DNA of 64,000 nucleotides from Clostridium sp. CX1 (GCF_025398335.1 NZ_JAODOO010000018.1:1-64000), one strand, 5' to 3'. Shown: positions 56,455 through 64,000, counted from the stretch's first letter. The notes: generated by a model from the sequence alone, not told the origin. A program made the numbers and translations.

Positions 56455-57579
56455 CTAAGCCCTTTTTTCAAATACATCATTTATTTTGCTAACAGCTTCT
56501 TTCTGCATATTTGGAAGGACATGAGAATAAGTATCTAAGGTTATACTTATATTTGAATGACCTAACCTTTCAGAAACTACTTTTGCATGCACTCCTTTAG
56601 ATAACATAATAGTAGCATGCGTATGTCTTAGGTCGTGGAACCTAATTTTAGGAAATTTTAATTTTTTTACATTATCCCTAAATATGTCCGATATATAGTG
56701 AGGTCTAAATGGGGAGCCATTATCCCAAGCACATACAAAATCTTCATCTTTGTAATCTGGCCCCATATAAAGTTTAAGTGCCAGCTGTTTCTTCCTATGT
56801 TCCTTTAATTCTTTTACTGTCATATCCATCATGGCTATAGTCCTACGAGACTTATCTGTTTTAGGCTGCTTTAGTTCGTAACCATTTTCAACTCTTTGCA
56901 TGTTATGAGTTATTGAGATAAATTCATTGTCAAAGTTAATATTGGACCATTTTAGTGCAGATATTTCTCCAGCTCTCATTCCAGTAGTTAATGCTAACAT
57001 TACAGGAATAAAAGCATTCGTATTGCGTACACCATTCATAAATTTATTAGCTAGCTCAGGCTCCCAGACAGTCATCTGAGTTTTATTGGCTTTTGGAGCT
57101 GTCACATATTCCGTTGGATTAGTATTTATAATTTCCCAGTTTACAGCATGCTTTAATGCCTGGTGAAACATTCTATGAATTTTAAGTATAGTTCCACTTG
57201 ATAGTTTACCAGAACTTAGCAACGTTGAATAAAATTTCTGTATATTTGCAGGCTTGATTTTATCAAGTATTAAGTTACCAATATGTTTTATAATATGATT
57301 GCAAAATTCTTTGTATCTTATAAAAGTAGAAGTTGCAACATTTACCTTGGCATAGGTTTCTAACCAGTAGTATAGGTAATCCTTTAGTGTCATTTTATCT
57401 GCTTCGAAGTACTCACCTTTTTCTATATCAGCTATTAAAATGGCCAGTGCTTTTTCTGCTTCTTTTTTGCCTTTAAAGCCACTCATAGATTTTTCTTTTC
57501 TTTTTCCTGTTAGCGGATCTTTGCCTAGATCAACTCTGATTTGATAAGTAGCTCCTCTTTTCCTAATTGACCCTCTCAT
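56455..57579 (-). CDS. int: Phage integrase (tyrosine recombinase)
   Basis: The 374-residue protein has an AP2-like arm-binding domain (about 1-55), a SAM-like core-binding domain (about 62-150) and the catalytic domain with Arg in TGMRAGEIS, HDLRHTHAT, LGHSNISIT and the nucleophile Tyr in LDTYSHV. It faces the tRNA-Sec gene 108 bases away, the expected position for the enzyme that inserted the element there. A hairpin overlaps its stop. Confidence 0.95.
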   Translation of the reverse strand: MRGSIRKRGATYQIRVDLGKDPLTGKRKEKSMSGFKGKKEAEKALAILIADIEKGEYFEADKMTLKDYLYYWLETYAKVNVATSTFIRYKEFCNHIIKHIGNLILDKIKPANIQKFYSTLLSSGKLSSGTILKIHRMFHQALKHAVNWEIINTNPTEYVTAPKANKTQMTVWEPELANKFMNGVRNTNAFIPVMLALTTGMRAGEISALKWSNINFDNEFISITHNMQRVENGYELKQPKTDKSRRTIAMMDMTVKELKEHRKKQLALKLYMGPDYKDEDFVCAWDNGSPFRPHYISDIFRDNVKKLKFPKIRFHDLRHTHATIMLSKGVHAKVVSERLGHSNISITLDTYSHVLPNMQKEAVSKINDVFEKRA

Positions 57580-57600
57580 AATTTAAAACTCCTCCTTAAA

Positions 57601-57684
57601 TTCAAAAAATAAAAAACCCTGTACTTTTACGCACGGGTTTCGTGGAATTTTAAATTTCAGAAAAGTGGATTCGGGTTTCTGAAG
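57601..57684. promoter_or_regulatory. Intergenic region with repeated GGGTTTCGTGGAA
   Basis: Between int and the ImmA-like gene. GGGTTTCGTGGAA (57635-57647) and GGGTTTCT (57673-57680) occur here and again, in the same order, at 59034-59046 and 59055-59062. Possible binding sites. An AACCC/GGGTT hairpin (57616-57640) overlaps the first copy. Confidence 0.45.
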
Positions 57685-57756
57685 TTAATATAACAAACGT
57701 ATGTTTAATTGTCAATGGTAAGCTAGTCCAAATTTTTATATTTAATACGATTGGGT

Positions 57757-58218
57757 TTAAAACATTTTTAAGACCATAAGACTCGGTTCAAAATAAACTA
57801 AATAGGTATCTATTTCACAATACATGCCGTACTTTTCTTTATAATGGAGTATTGCTTCTTCTAAAAATTCTTCTGTTACATTTAAGTGTTCAGCTAATTC
57901 ATATCTATTTCTAATACCTAAGTTGAAAGCATTTATCAGAGAAACAATGCCGACTAATTTTTCATATGCCCAGTTGCGAGCTATTTTCTCTTTCTTTACA
58001 TTTGACACATCTGATTGGTCCAGTATATTCCCAAAGGTTTTGAAGTGATGACCTATTTCCTCTGCTAGGATACATCTCTTTTCAGCATCCGAAACTACTT
58101 TTTTATCTATAATTATTTTATTATTTTTATATAATCCCTTAAATCCATAGTTGAGGGGTTTTTCCTTAACCTTTAAGCCTATCTTTTCAGCCTCAACTAG
58201 CAAGTTATCATAATGCAT
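57757..58218 (-). CDS. ImmA/IrrE-type metallopeptidase-like protein
   Basis: The 153-residue protein matches the ImmA family found beside phage repressors, where it cleaves the repressor to induce the prophage. The metal motif reads LAEEIGHHF: the first His of HExxH is Glu, a variant common in Firmicutes phages, so activity is uncertain. It lies 21 bases downstream of the CI-like gene in the same operon, the expected place. Confidence 0.85.
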   Translation of the reverse strand: MHYDNLLVEAEKIGLKVKEKPLNYGFKGLYKNNKIIIDKKVVSDAEKRCILAEEIGHHFKTFGNILDQSDVSNVKKEKIARNWAYEKLVGIVSLINAFNLGIRNRYELAEHLNVTEEFLEEAILHYKEKYGMYCEIDTYLVYFEPSLMVLKMF

Positions 58219-58239
58219 ATGTAATTCCCCCTCAGCTAA

Positions 58240-58587
58240 TTAATCATCCTCATCATGAAATAAAAAGTCTATATATTTAGTAATTTCTTTTATTTTTTCA
58301 GGAGTCAGTTGTTTACCCTCCAGATGTGCTGCTATTGTATCAATTCCAGTATTTTTAGCGTCACTTTCTTTTGGAACTTCATTACTATCATCTTCTTTAA
58401 AAAATTCATCAATAGACACTCCTAGAGCATCTGCTATTTTTTGAAGAGTTTTTGTAGTAGGATTTTTATTTTCCTTATTTAAAATATCGCTTATTGTTGA
58501 CTGGGCAACCCCAGATACTTTCCAAAGCTTATAAGCTGTTATACTTTTTTCTTCCATTATCTCAATTAACTTTCTTCTATTAAACAT
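58240..58587 (-). CDS. CI-like phage repressor (XRE family)
   Basis: The 115-residue protein has an N-terminal XRE helix-turn-helix (about 5-63, AYKLWKVSGVAQSTISDILN...TLQKIADALGVSIDEFF) and an acidic C-terminal helical tail ending FLFHDEDD that probably dimerises or contacts ImmA. It is divergent from the Cro-like gene across 218 bases carrying repeated ATACTTC operators, and should keep the prophage silent. Confidence 0.9.
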   Translation of the reverse strand: MFNRRKLIEIMEEKSITAYKLWKVSGVAQSTISDILNKENKNPTTKTLQKIADALGVSIDEFFKEDDSNEVPKESDAKNTGIDTIAAHLEGKQLTPEKIKEITKYIDFLFHDEDD

Positions 58588-58603
58588 AATAAACCCCCAC
58601 TCA

Positions 58604-58790
58604 ATACTTCGTTATATCTAACTATATCATATCTTTAAATAATGATGTATGTCAAGATATTTAGAGATATTTAGAGAAAGAGAGAGTTAAGTTGTTTAAA
58701 TACTTCATTTTAAAGATATATCGCAATTGTGTATACTTCTGTAAAAAGATATAATTAAAACATAAACAATACTTCTATAAAATGAAGTAT
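58604..58790. promoter_or_regulatory. CI/Cro operator region with four ATACTTC boxes
   Basis: ATACTTC occurs at 58604-58610, 58700-58706, 58733-58739 and 58769-58775. The last forms a palindrome with GAAGTAT (58784-58790, 8-base spacer) that abuts the Cro ribosome site. The second and third copies are followed by AAAGATATA. Confidence 0.7.
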
Positions 58791-58805
58791 ATCGGAGGTG
58801 AAAAA

Positions 58806-59000
58806 ATGACAGTCGGTGACAATATAAAACGCATTGCTGAGGAAAAAGGTTTAACTATGTACAGGATAGCTAAGCAAGGAGAAATCTCTAATTCTTATAT
58901 TAGTGAAATAGTCAGCAACAAGCGTAAGAATCCATCAATTACCATCATCAAAAAGATAGCAAGTGTTTTAAATGTTACTATTGATGAATTAGTCAGCTAA
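58806..59000 (+). CDS. Cro-like regulator (XRE family)
   Basis: The 64-residue single-domain helix-turn-helix protein reads VGDNIKRIAEEKGLTMYRIAK, then NSYISEIVSNKRKNPSITIIKKIASVLNVTIDELV. The open frame begins at 58782, inside an operator, but CGGAGGTG (58793-58800) fixes ATG 58806. It is the first gene of the rightward early operon and opposes the CI-like repressor. Confidence 0.88.
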   Translation: MTVGDNIKRIAEEKGLTMYRIAKQGEISNSYISEIVSNKRKNPSITIIKKIASVLNVTIDELVS

Positions 59001-59086
59001 ATTAGTTTAACCAAAGTTAAAAAATTTAATATAGGGTTTCGTGGAAGTAGTAAAGGGTTTCTAAAAATAAATAGGAAGGTAATGAT

Positions 59087-59353
59087 ATGGAATTTAAACA
59101 AAACGTAGATTTAGAAAGAGTTTACCAAATATTTTTAGACAAGGCTAAAGTAGATGGCAATGAAGTAGTAATTAAAAGATTAGAGCCATCACGAAAAAAC
59201 GGATGTGTTCATATACATGTTGTAGCAAAATATAATGACATTTTAACAGTGTATGATACTTTTTACTCAGCTGCTTTAGATGAAATAGTTGATTGTCATC
59301 CTATGTTTTTCGTTGAAAAAGACATAAGAGAACTTCTAAAACTTTTATCTTAA
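59087..59353 (+). CDS. Hypothetical prophage protein (88 aa)
   Basis: A small soluble protein with mixed alpha/beta pattern (NGCVHIHVVAKYNDILTVYDTFYS) and no known motif. AGGAAGG precedes the ATG. It is second in the rightward operon, followed by an imperfect terminator-like hairpin (59361-59386, TATAAAAGGCT/AGCCTTTTATA) without a T-run. Function unknown. Confidence 0.7.
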   Translation: MEFKQNVDLERVYQIFLDKAKVDGNEVVIKRLEPSRKNGCVHIHVVAKYNDILTVYDTFYSAALDEIVDCHPMFFVEKDIRELLKLLS

Positions 59354-59552
59354 TTCGTATTATAAAAGGCTAGTAAGCCTTTTATAAAAAACTGTTTCAA
59401 GCTAAAAAAGTAAATACTCCACACTTTATTATATTCACTTCAAATTAGAATATTACAACTTTATGGTAACAGCTCTAGTTAAAAACCATACTCCACTAGA
59501 GGCTAAGGAGATGTATAGGAAAGGTAAGTATATACAAAGGAGGTACAAACGT

Positions 59553-60641
59553 TTGAGTGACTTGAGAATAAACAATGAGTTTAAGAATTTAATTCCACCT
59601 TTAATGGCGGAAGAGAGAGAAGAGCTTGAAAGAAGCATATTAATGTTTGGCTGCAGAGATAAGATAGTAACCTGGAATGACACCATAATAGATGGGCATA
59701 ACCGTTATGAAATTTGTACAAGAAACAATGTAAAGTTTGGAGTCTTAAAAATGGACTACGACTTCGAGAATGAGGAAGAAGTAAAGCAGTGGATTATTAA
59801 GAATCAGTTCGCTAGAAGGAATATATCTAGCTACCAAAGATCTGTTTTGGCATTACAACTTAAAGAGAGTATTGCTAAGAAGGCAAAAGAAAATCAAAAG
59901 TTATCTGATGGAAGACCTGAAAAAGGTTCGCAGAAATCTGCAAACCTTAATTCAGAGGAAAAAGAATTGGTTCATCAGAAGTCTGACAAAGCTATAAGAG
60001 GTATCATTTTCCAGAAATCTGCAGAACACATTAATGATACAAAAGAAGAGAAGCTGCAGCCTTTGCAGAAAACTTCGAAGCCTGAAAATGATAACTTAAA
60101 AGAGCCTATAGAAGTGATAGAAGGACAAGTCGACATTGATGAATGTATAGAACTTAATTTAAGTAAAGATAACTCAGAACTAAAGCCGATAGACACTAGA
60201 GAAGAAATAGCTAAAATAGCAGGGGTATCCCATGACACTATTCACAAGGTGGAAACTATAGAAAAGGAAGCTCCAGAAGCAGTAAGAGAGGCAGCAAAAG
60301 AAAATGTTATAAGCATAAATAAAGCCTATAAGATTACTAAGGAAGTTAAGGACCTTGAGGAAGAAGAGAAGGAAAATAAGGCAGAGGAGCTTCTAAATAA
60401 ACAATATCTAGAAAAGGCTAAGCAGATAGATAAGGAAAAGAAAATAGCAGATAAGATAGCTGATGTCATATACGGGATATTAACAACAACTGTGGATGAA
60501 GAAAGAATAGGATGCTACCTAGAGTATTCTCCAAAGGAACCTTTAGAAAAGCATATTGCTAGATGTGATGAGGCCATAACTAAGTTACAGGAGATTAAAA
60601 GCATCTTTGAAAATATGAAAAAAATTAAGGTGGTGAAATAG
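59553..60641 (+). CDS. ParB/Spo0J-like phage protein
   Basis: The protein has 362 residues from TTG 59553, chosen because a perfect AAAGGAGGT (59536-59544) stands 8 bases upstream; the frame is open from 59463 without a ribosome site. Residues about 15-100 resemble the ParB/sulfiredoxin-like nuclease domain (RDKIVTWNDTIIDGHNRYEIC). Then comes RNISSYQRSVLALQL, a long charged segment, a ParB-type helix-turn-helix (REEIAKIAGVSHDTIHKVETI, about 215-235) and a coiled coil. It may regulate early phage DNA functions rather than partition. Confidence 0.82.
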   Translation: MSDLRINNEFKNLIPPLMAEEREELERSILMFGCRDKIVTWNDTIIDGHNRYEICTRNNVKFGVLKMDYDFENEEEVKQWIIKNQFARRNISSYQRSVLALQLKESIAKKAKENQKLSDGRPEKGSQKSANLNSEEKELVHQKSDKAIRGIIFQKSAEHINDTKEEKLQPLQKTSKPENDNLKEPIEVIEGQVDIDECIELNLSKDNSELKPIDTREEIAKIAGVSHDTIHKVETIEKEAPEAVREAAKENVISINKAYKITKEVKDLEEEEKENKAEELLNKQYLEKAKQIDKEKKIADKIADVIYGILTTTVDEERIGCYLEYSPKEPLEKHIARCDEAITKLQEIKSIFENMKKIKVVK

Positions 60642-61055
60642 ATGGCACTTGATAAAAGGATTAAGGAAAAAATTAATTCACTAATGGAGGACACACCTAA
60701 CATAACAGTGGACGAGTTGGTGAACATAGTTAAGGAGTATGCACCCAAACCTGATGTTCAAAAACTTATTGAGCAAGAATACAGAAGGATGGCACAAAGG
60801 ATAATAGCGTCATATAAAGATGAAAATGGAGTTAGAGACTGTTTTTCGGTCAGGTCAGAGGAGGACAGGCTGTATGTCAATATATCTCACACTAAAAATA
60901 AAGATGATTTGCAAAAGGTAAGGAAGCAGCTCTCTAAAAAATACAGAGGATTAAATAAGTCACTTAAAAAAATCGACACAAGAGAGCAGATTTTAAATGG
61001 ACAAATAGAAATGAAAGAAATAACAGAGAACCCTGGAATAGAAAAAGTGACATAA
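60642..61055 (+). CDS. Hypothetical prophage protein (137 aa)
   Basis: It starts directly after the ParB-like stop with AAGGTGGTG inside that gene, so the two are coupled. The N-terminal half is helical and acidic; VRDCFSVRSEEDRLYVNISHTKN suggests a small beta-sheet; the C-terminus is Lys-rich. I do not recognise it. Its coupling to the ParB-like gene suggests a partner. Confidence 0.7.
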   Translation: MALDKRIKEKINSLMEDTPNITVDELVNIVKEYAPKPDVQKLIEQEYRRMAQRIIASYKDENGVRDCFSVRSEEDRLYVNISHTKNKDDLQKVRKQLSKKYRGLNKSLKKIDTREQILNGQIEMKEITENPGIEKVT

Positions 61056-61068
61056 GGGAGGGAGCTTC

Positions 61069-61347
61069 TTGAGAACATACACAGTAAAGGAAGTTGCTGA
61101 GATATTGAAAGTTACACCTAGGACAGTAAGAAAAGAGATTGATGAAAATAAGCTTACTATCTTTAGAGCTGCTTCAGAGATAAGAGTTACAGAAGTTGCA
61201 CTTATGGAGTACATGAACATAAAGGCTAACAGGGGCATGACTGAGAGAGAGGCTGAACTTGAAGAGGAGAATAAAGGGCTTAGAGAAGAATTGTCCAAGC
61301 TGCAGAGTGTATTGAGTGAATTTAAGACTATTTTATTGAAAATTTAA
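61069..61347 (+). CDS. Excisionase-like helix-turn-helix protein
   Basis: The 92-residue protein has an MerR/excisionase-type winged helix at residues 1-50 (YTVKEVAEILKVTPRTVRKEIDENKL...FRAASEIRV) and a C-terminal coiled coil (EREAELEEENKGLREELSKLQ). The TTG start has GGGAGGGAG upstream. It may be the excisionase, though it lies far from int, so a transcription-regulator role is equally likely. Confidence 0.75.
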   Translation: MRTYTVKEVAEILKVTPRTVRKEIDENKLTIFRAASEIRVTEVALMEYMNIKANRGMTEREAELEEENKGLREELSKLQSVLSEFKTILLKI

Positions 61348-61359
61348 GGAGGATGAAAT

Positions 61360-61545
61360 TTGAACAAAGCTTTTGAAACGCTAATTGAAAGTATAAATGC
61401 ACAAATATTTATACTACTTAAAAATGGATATAAAATCCATGATGCTGAAAACTTAGAATTTTTTATATCTGAAATTAGATATGACAACCAAGACAATACA
61501 ATAAAGTTCGACCTATTAGAAGATAAAAATAAAAGGGAGGATTAA
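61360..61545 (+). CDS. Hypothetical prophage protein (61 aa)
   Basis: A small protein with TTG start and a strong AAGGAGGATG site. Helical N-terminus and an acidic end; no known motif. Its stop is 4 bases before the next gene. Confidence 0.6.
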   Translation: MNKAFETLIESINAQIFILLKNGYKIHDAENLEFFISEIRYDNQDNTIKFDLLEDKNKRED

Positions 61546-61549
61546 CTTA

Positions 61550-61786
61550 ATGAAAAAAAGACAAGTATTAGAGCAGCTAGATTCCTTGATAGATAATAGT
61601 AGGAGCTTTATAGAAAACTGTGATAGTTATTCAATCTGGCATGATGATATTAAAGCGCTTGAAATAGCTAAGGAAGCAGTAAATAAGGAATATAGTTATA
61701 GATTTTTAGCAAGCTTAATTTGTATGATAGCAGCAGGTATTATTTTCGGAGGCTTAACGTTAATGGCGTACTTTATTTATAGGTAA
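61550..61786 (+). CDS. Small membrane prophage protein (78 aa)
   Basis: A polar helical N-terminus (about 1-45) and one hydrophobic segment (about 53-76, ASLICMIAAGIIFGGLTLMAYFI) ending YR, so it is probably membrane-bound. GGGAGG lies in the end of the previous gene. Function unknown; exclusion or membrane-modifying roles are possible guesses. Confidence 0.65.
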   Translation: MKKRQVLEQLDSLIDNSRSFIENCDSYSIWHDDIKALEIAKEAVNKEYSYRFLASLICMIAAGIIFGGLTLMAYFIYR

Positions 61787-61801
61787 AGAAGGTCAACTAC
61801 T

Positions 61802-61894
61802 GTGACCAGTAAAGCTGCTTATTTAACTAAATTGGGGTTAATGAAAAAGCCAATTACTAGATACTACCACAGAAGACCTTGGAAGGAGGATTAG
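61802..61894 (+). CDS. Very small basic prophage ORF (30 aa)
   Basis: GTG 61802 follows AGAAGGTC. The frame encodes 30 residues (KLGLMKKPITRYYHRRPW in the second half), rich in basic and aromatic residues, and its stop sits in the ribosome site of the next gene, as expected for tightly packed phage genes. It is too short to be sure. Confidence 0.45.
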   Translation: MTSKAAYLTKLGLMKKPITRYYHRRPWKED

Positions 61895-61896
61895 AT

Positions 61897-62076
61897 GTGT
61901 TTTATTGTAAGGTAGGAAATTGTCCTGTAGAAAACAAGGAGCCTATATGTTGCTTACATTGTGATAAAAGAAAAGATTGTCCTAATGCATGCAAACAAGA
62001 GGATTTCGATTGTAACTTAATGTTAGAAGTAAAAGAAATAAAAAAAGAACTGCCTAAGCAGTCAAAACATAAATAA
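61897..62076 (+). CDS. Cysteine-rich prophage protein (59 aa)
   Basis: Seven to eight Cys within the first 40 residues (YCKVGNCP, ICCLHCDKRKDCPNACK, DCN) suggest a zinc-binding knuckle. The start is GTG 61897, set by AAGGAGG (61883-61889) at 7 bases; the longer TTG frame would include that site. Function unknown. Confidence 0.7.
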   Translation: MFYCKVGNCPVENKEPICCLHCDKRKDCPNACKQEDFDCNLMLEVKEIKKELPKQSKHK

Positions 62077-62134
62077 AAATTCACTAACTTCATTCTACAG
62101 CAGAGTGAGGAAAAAATCAAATGGAGGAATGGAA

Positions 62135-62398
62135 ATGGGGAAATTTGAAAGACAGAGAAAAGAAAAGGAAGGATTAAAAGCCAAGCAATTGCTTAATAAG
62201 GTGCAGCAAGATCTTAATAATATTCAGCTTCAAGGTAAGGAGAGAATAGTTTTTATAATAGAGAAATTGGAACAGGAATTAATAAATCAGGGGTATGACG
62301 TAGATGATGGGCTTATTGCTTTATGGAGGCATCCAGGTTATAAAATAGAGCTTCAAGTGGGAAGTAAGAGAATTGGAGGACAAGAGATTGGAAACTAA
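62135..62398 (+). CDS. Hypothetical prophage protein (87 aa)
   Basis: Lys/Gln-rich helical first half (KEKEGLKAKQLLNKVQQDLNNIQ), then a more compact end (GYDVDDGLIALWRHPGYKIELQ). GGAGG (62123-62127) fits ATG 62135, twice in phase with earlier ATGs. It overlaps the ERF gene start by 11 bases. Confidence 0.65.
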   Translation: MGKFERQRKEKEGLKAKQLLNKVQQDLNNIQLQGKERIVFIIEKLEQELINQGYDVDDGLIALWRHPGYKIELQVGSKRIGGQEIGN

Positions 62399-63020
62399 AG
62401 AGCAAAAACCAATGAATATATACCAGAAAAGACAAGAGTGTATCGTTGGTTTGCAAAAGGCAAAATTAAAGATGACTGGGAAAAACACTTATAGTAACTA
62501 TGAATATTACGAATTAGGAGATTTTTTACCGGAACTTAATAAACTAATGCAGCAGAACCATCTTGCAGCAGTATTTAAATATACTAATGAAGAAGCAACT
62601 CTTACAATAATAGACACTGATAAAATTGAGGACCAGCTTACTTTTTCAACGCCAGTAGAGTTAACGCAGCTTAAAGGCTGCAATGGTATGCAAAACATAG
62701 GGGGTACTCAAACGTTCGCCAGAAGATATCTCTATATAATGGCCTTTGAGATATCGGAACCAGATACTTTAAACAACGGTGAAATCGATGAAGAAGCAGA
62801 GATGAGAAGAAAGAAAATAGATCTTGTTAAGGTAAAGGTTATAAAGGATTTAATCGTGAAATCAAATTCTGATGAAGCTGCTTTCTTAAAATGGGCCAAG
62901 GTTAAAAGAGTTGAGGATATTACTAATGGAAACTTTAATATATGCTTAGAGGCTTTAGATAAAGCATTGAAAAAGCATGAAGCTGAAAATAAAGCGAATG
63001 ATATTGAGGGGGTAATCTAA
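62388..63020 (+). CDS. erf: ERF family single-strand annealing recombinase
   Basis: The 210-residue protein shows the ERF pattern: YQKRQECIVGLQKAKLKMTG, NTYSNYEYYELGDFLPELN, and NIGGTQTFARRYLYIMAFEI with the conserved GxxxTYxRRY-like block. It anneals single strands in phage recombination and replication. TTG 62388 is chosen because GGAGGA (62375-62380) precedes it. It is paired with DUF1351, a common arrangement in Firmicutes phages. Confidence 0.88.
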   Translation: METKEQKPMNIYQKRQECIVGLQKAKLKMTGKNTYSNYEYYELGDFLPELNKLMQQNHLAAVFKYTNEEATLTIIDTDKIEDQLTFSTPVELTQLKGCNGMQNIGGTQTFARRYLYIMAFEISEPDTLNNGEIDEEAEMRRKKIDLVKVKVIKDLIVKSNSDEAAFLKWAKVKRVEDITNGNFNICLEALDKALKKHEAENKANDIEGVI

Positions 63021-63023
63021 TTG

Positions 63024-63905
63024 ATGGAAATAGAATTAAATAAACAGCTGCCTGTTATTGTAATGAATTTTGAAGAGGTAAAGGCTTCACTTTCACAAAC
63101 AATAGAAAAGTATAAAGGAATAGTAGTTACCGAGGATGGACTCCAAGACTGCAAAGCTACTCAAAAGGAGCTTGCAGGCATGAGGGTGAAAATTGATAAC
63201 TATAGAAAAGAAGTAAAGAAGGAAATGTCCAAACCTATAACTGAGTTTGAGGGTAAGTGCAAGGAATTGATTAAATTAATCGAAGATGCAGAGCAACCGA
63301 TTAAAAATGGCATTACTATTTTTGATAATGCTAAGAGAGAAGAAAAAAAACAAGTTGCCTTGGATATCATCTCAGAAATCGTTAAGGAGCACCAGTTAAG
63401 CGAAAAATATGCAAGTCAACTAAGTGTACTAGATAAATATATGAACCTCTCAACGAAGCCTAAGGACGTTAAAAAGGATGTAGAGCAAAGAGCGTTTGTG
63501 CTGTTGCAGGAGCAGATTAAAGAACAGGAAATGTTAGAAATTATTCAAGACACTATAGATAACGCAAATAAGTCTATTAATACGCCTCTTAAGCTAGAAG
63601 ATTTTCAGAGCCTATTAAACATAAATATGCCTACCAGTAAGATTATTCAAGAGATAAATAAAAGAGCTGAACTAATCAGAGAAGCAGAAAAGCCAAGAAC
63701 AACTGAACCTACAGTAATAAATACGGATTGTGAAATTGAACCAATACAGAAGGAAGAACCTGTAGCTGCAGCAAGCAATCAGAATGAAACTGTATACTCT
63801 ATAGAACTTCGAGTTATTGGCATTAAAGATGAAATAGCTAAACTAGGAAAGTACTTAAAAGATAACAATTATAATTATGCAAAAATTAAGGCAGGAGTTG
63901 TTTAA
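63024..63905 (+). CDS. DUF1351 family phage protein
   Basis: The 293-residue, mostly helical, coiled-coil protein begins with a short strand region and then MRVKIDNYRKEVKKEMSKPITEFEGKCKEL split over about 55-85, typical of DUF1351. Its end (YSIELRVIGIKDEIAKLGKYLKDNNYNYAKI) is the other family block. It usually accompanies phage recombinases, role unknown. ATG 63024 is preferred to TTG 63021, which touches the ERF stop. Confidence 0.85.
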   Translation: MEIELNKQLPVIVMNFEEVKASLSQTIEKYKGIVVTEDGLQDCKATQKELAGMRVKIDNYRKEVKKEMSKPITEFEGKCKELIKLIEDAEQPIKNGITIFDNAKREEKKQVALDIISEIVKEHQLSEKYASQLSVLDKYMNLSTKPKDVKKDVEQRAFVLLQEQIKEQEMLEIIQDTIDNANKSINTPLKLEDFQSLLNINMPTSKIIQEINKRAELIREAEKPRTTEPTVINTDCEIEPIQKEEPVAAASNQNETVYSIELRVIGIKDEIAKLGKYLKDNNYNYAKIKAGVV

Positions 63906-63907
63906 TT

Positions 63908-64000
63908 ATGAAAGATATTCAAGAGGTTAAAGAAAAAGTTATTGAGCTTTTAAGCAATACTCAAAGAAAAGGTATGGACAGAGTTATTAAATATTTAGAG
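63908..64000 (+). CDS. Start of a prophage gene, cut by the window end
   Basis: ATG 63908 begins an open frame (KDIQEVKEKVIELLSNTQ, then RKGMDRVIKYLE) running off the window, 2 bases after the DUF1351 stop. The beginning resembles phage HD-domain hydrolases, which is only a tentative match on 31 residues. Confidence 0.5.
   Translation, partial: MKDIQEVKEKVIELLSNTQRKGMDRVIKYLE

Larger units (their letters stand above)
56322..64000. mobile_element. Prophage, left end (attL at tRNA-Sec)
   Basis: From the 3' end of tRNA-Sec to the window edge every gene is phage-like. The order is integrase (reading toward the tRNA), ImmA-like, CI-like, then the divergent early genes Cro-like, ParB-like, excisionase-like, several small genes, ERF and DUF1351. 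The attL core presumably includes the T-arm and acceptor 3' strand, which the prophage end restores. The other attachment site and the structural genes lie outside the window, so the core length cannot be measured. Confidence 0.88.

Noticed and set aside
59463-59552. Longer N-terminus of the ParB-like protein
   Set aside because: No ribosome site precedes ATG 59463, while a perfect one stands inside this stretch before TTG 59553.

Overview
The window is AT-rich (about 30% GC by eye) and looks like the chromosome of a Clostridium sensu stricto species. Evidence: spore genes (SspH-type SASP, SpoIVFA/SpoIVFB), Firmicutes cell-shape and division order mreBCD-mrdA-minCDE-rodA, the rplU-prp-rpmA-obg cluster with the L27 extension that Prp removes, strong AGGAGG ribosome sites, and anaerobic [FeFe]-hydrogenase and formate dehydrogenase genes. 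The species cannot be fixed from the sequence. The gene order of the hydrogenase block matches the NADP/ferredoxin-dependent Hyt-formate dehydrogenase complex known from acetogenic clostridia.

1-12,800: mixed housekeeping. SspH, two tRNA-Leu genes, a NifU-like/GGGtGRT pair behind a structured leader, glutaminase, polA, coaE, a lytic transglycosylase, an amidohydrolase and a repeat-rich protein resembling a gamma-type SASP.

12,800-24,900: a redox island. fdhF is split by an in-frame UGA (selenocysteine 139) with a recognisable SECIS hairpin. It is followed by moeA, mobB and fdhD (cofactor maturation) and then six genes in the order hytC-hytB-hytD-hytE1-hytA-hytE2. A convergent sigma-54-dependent activator with a histidine-rich linker closes the block. 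Together these can couple formate, H2, NAD(P)H and ferredoxin.

25,200-43,850: CheX, an acetyltransferase, a SPOR-like protein, maf-radC-mreBCD-mrdA, minCDE, rodA, mgsA, spoIVFA/B, then a strongly structured non-coding segment, two TIGR039xx-type genes and RNase G.

43,850-51,500: rplU-prp-rpmA-obg-yhbY-nadD-yqeK, ridA, an RluD-type pseudouridine synthase, a DD-carboxypeptidase and comEA.

51,500-56,350: the complete selenocysteine machinery, selD (itself a selenoprotein, UGA at codon 15), selA, selB and tRNA-Sec. It supplies what fdhF, 40 kb upstream, needs.

56,350-64,000: the left end of a prophage inserted at the 3' end of tRNA-Sec: integrase, ImmA-like protein, CI-like and Cro-like repressors with repeated operators, a ParB-like protein, small early genes, an ERF recombinase and a DUF1351 protein. 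The window ends inside the prophage, so its right end is not seen.

Short imperfect palindromic repeats sit in several intergenic gaps (34.2, 42.3, 46.7 and 52.7 kb). Many true starts lie downstream of the longest open frame. I moved starts where a Shine-Dalgarno site decided it.
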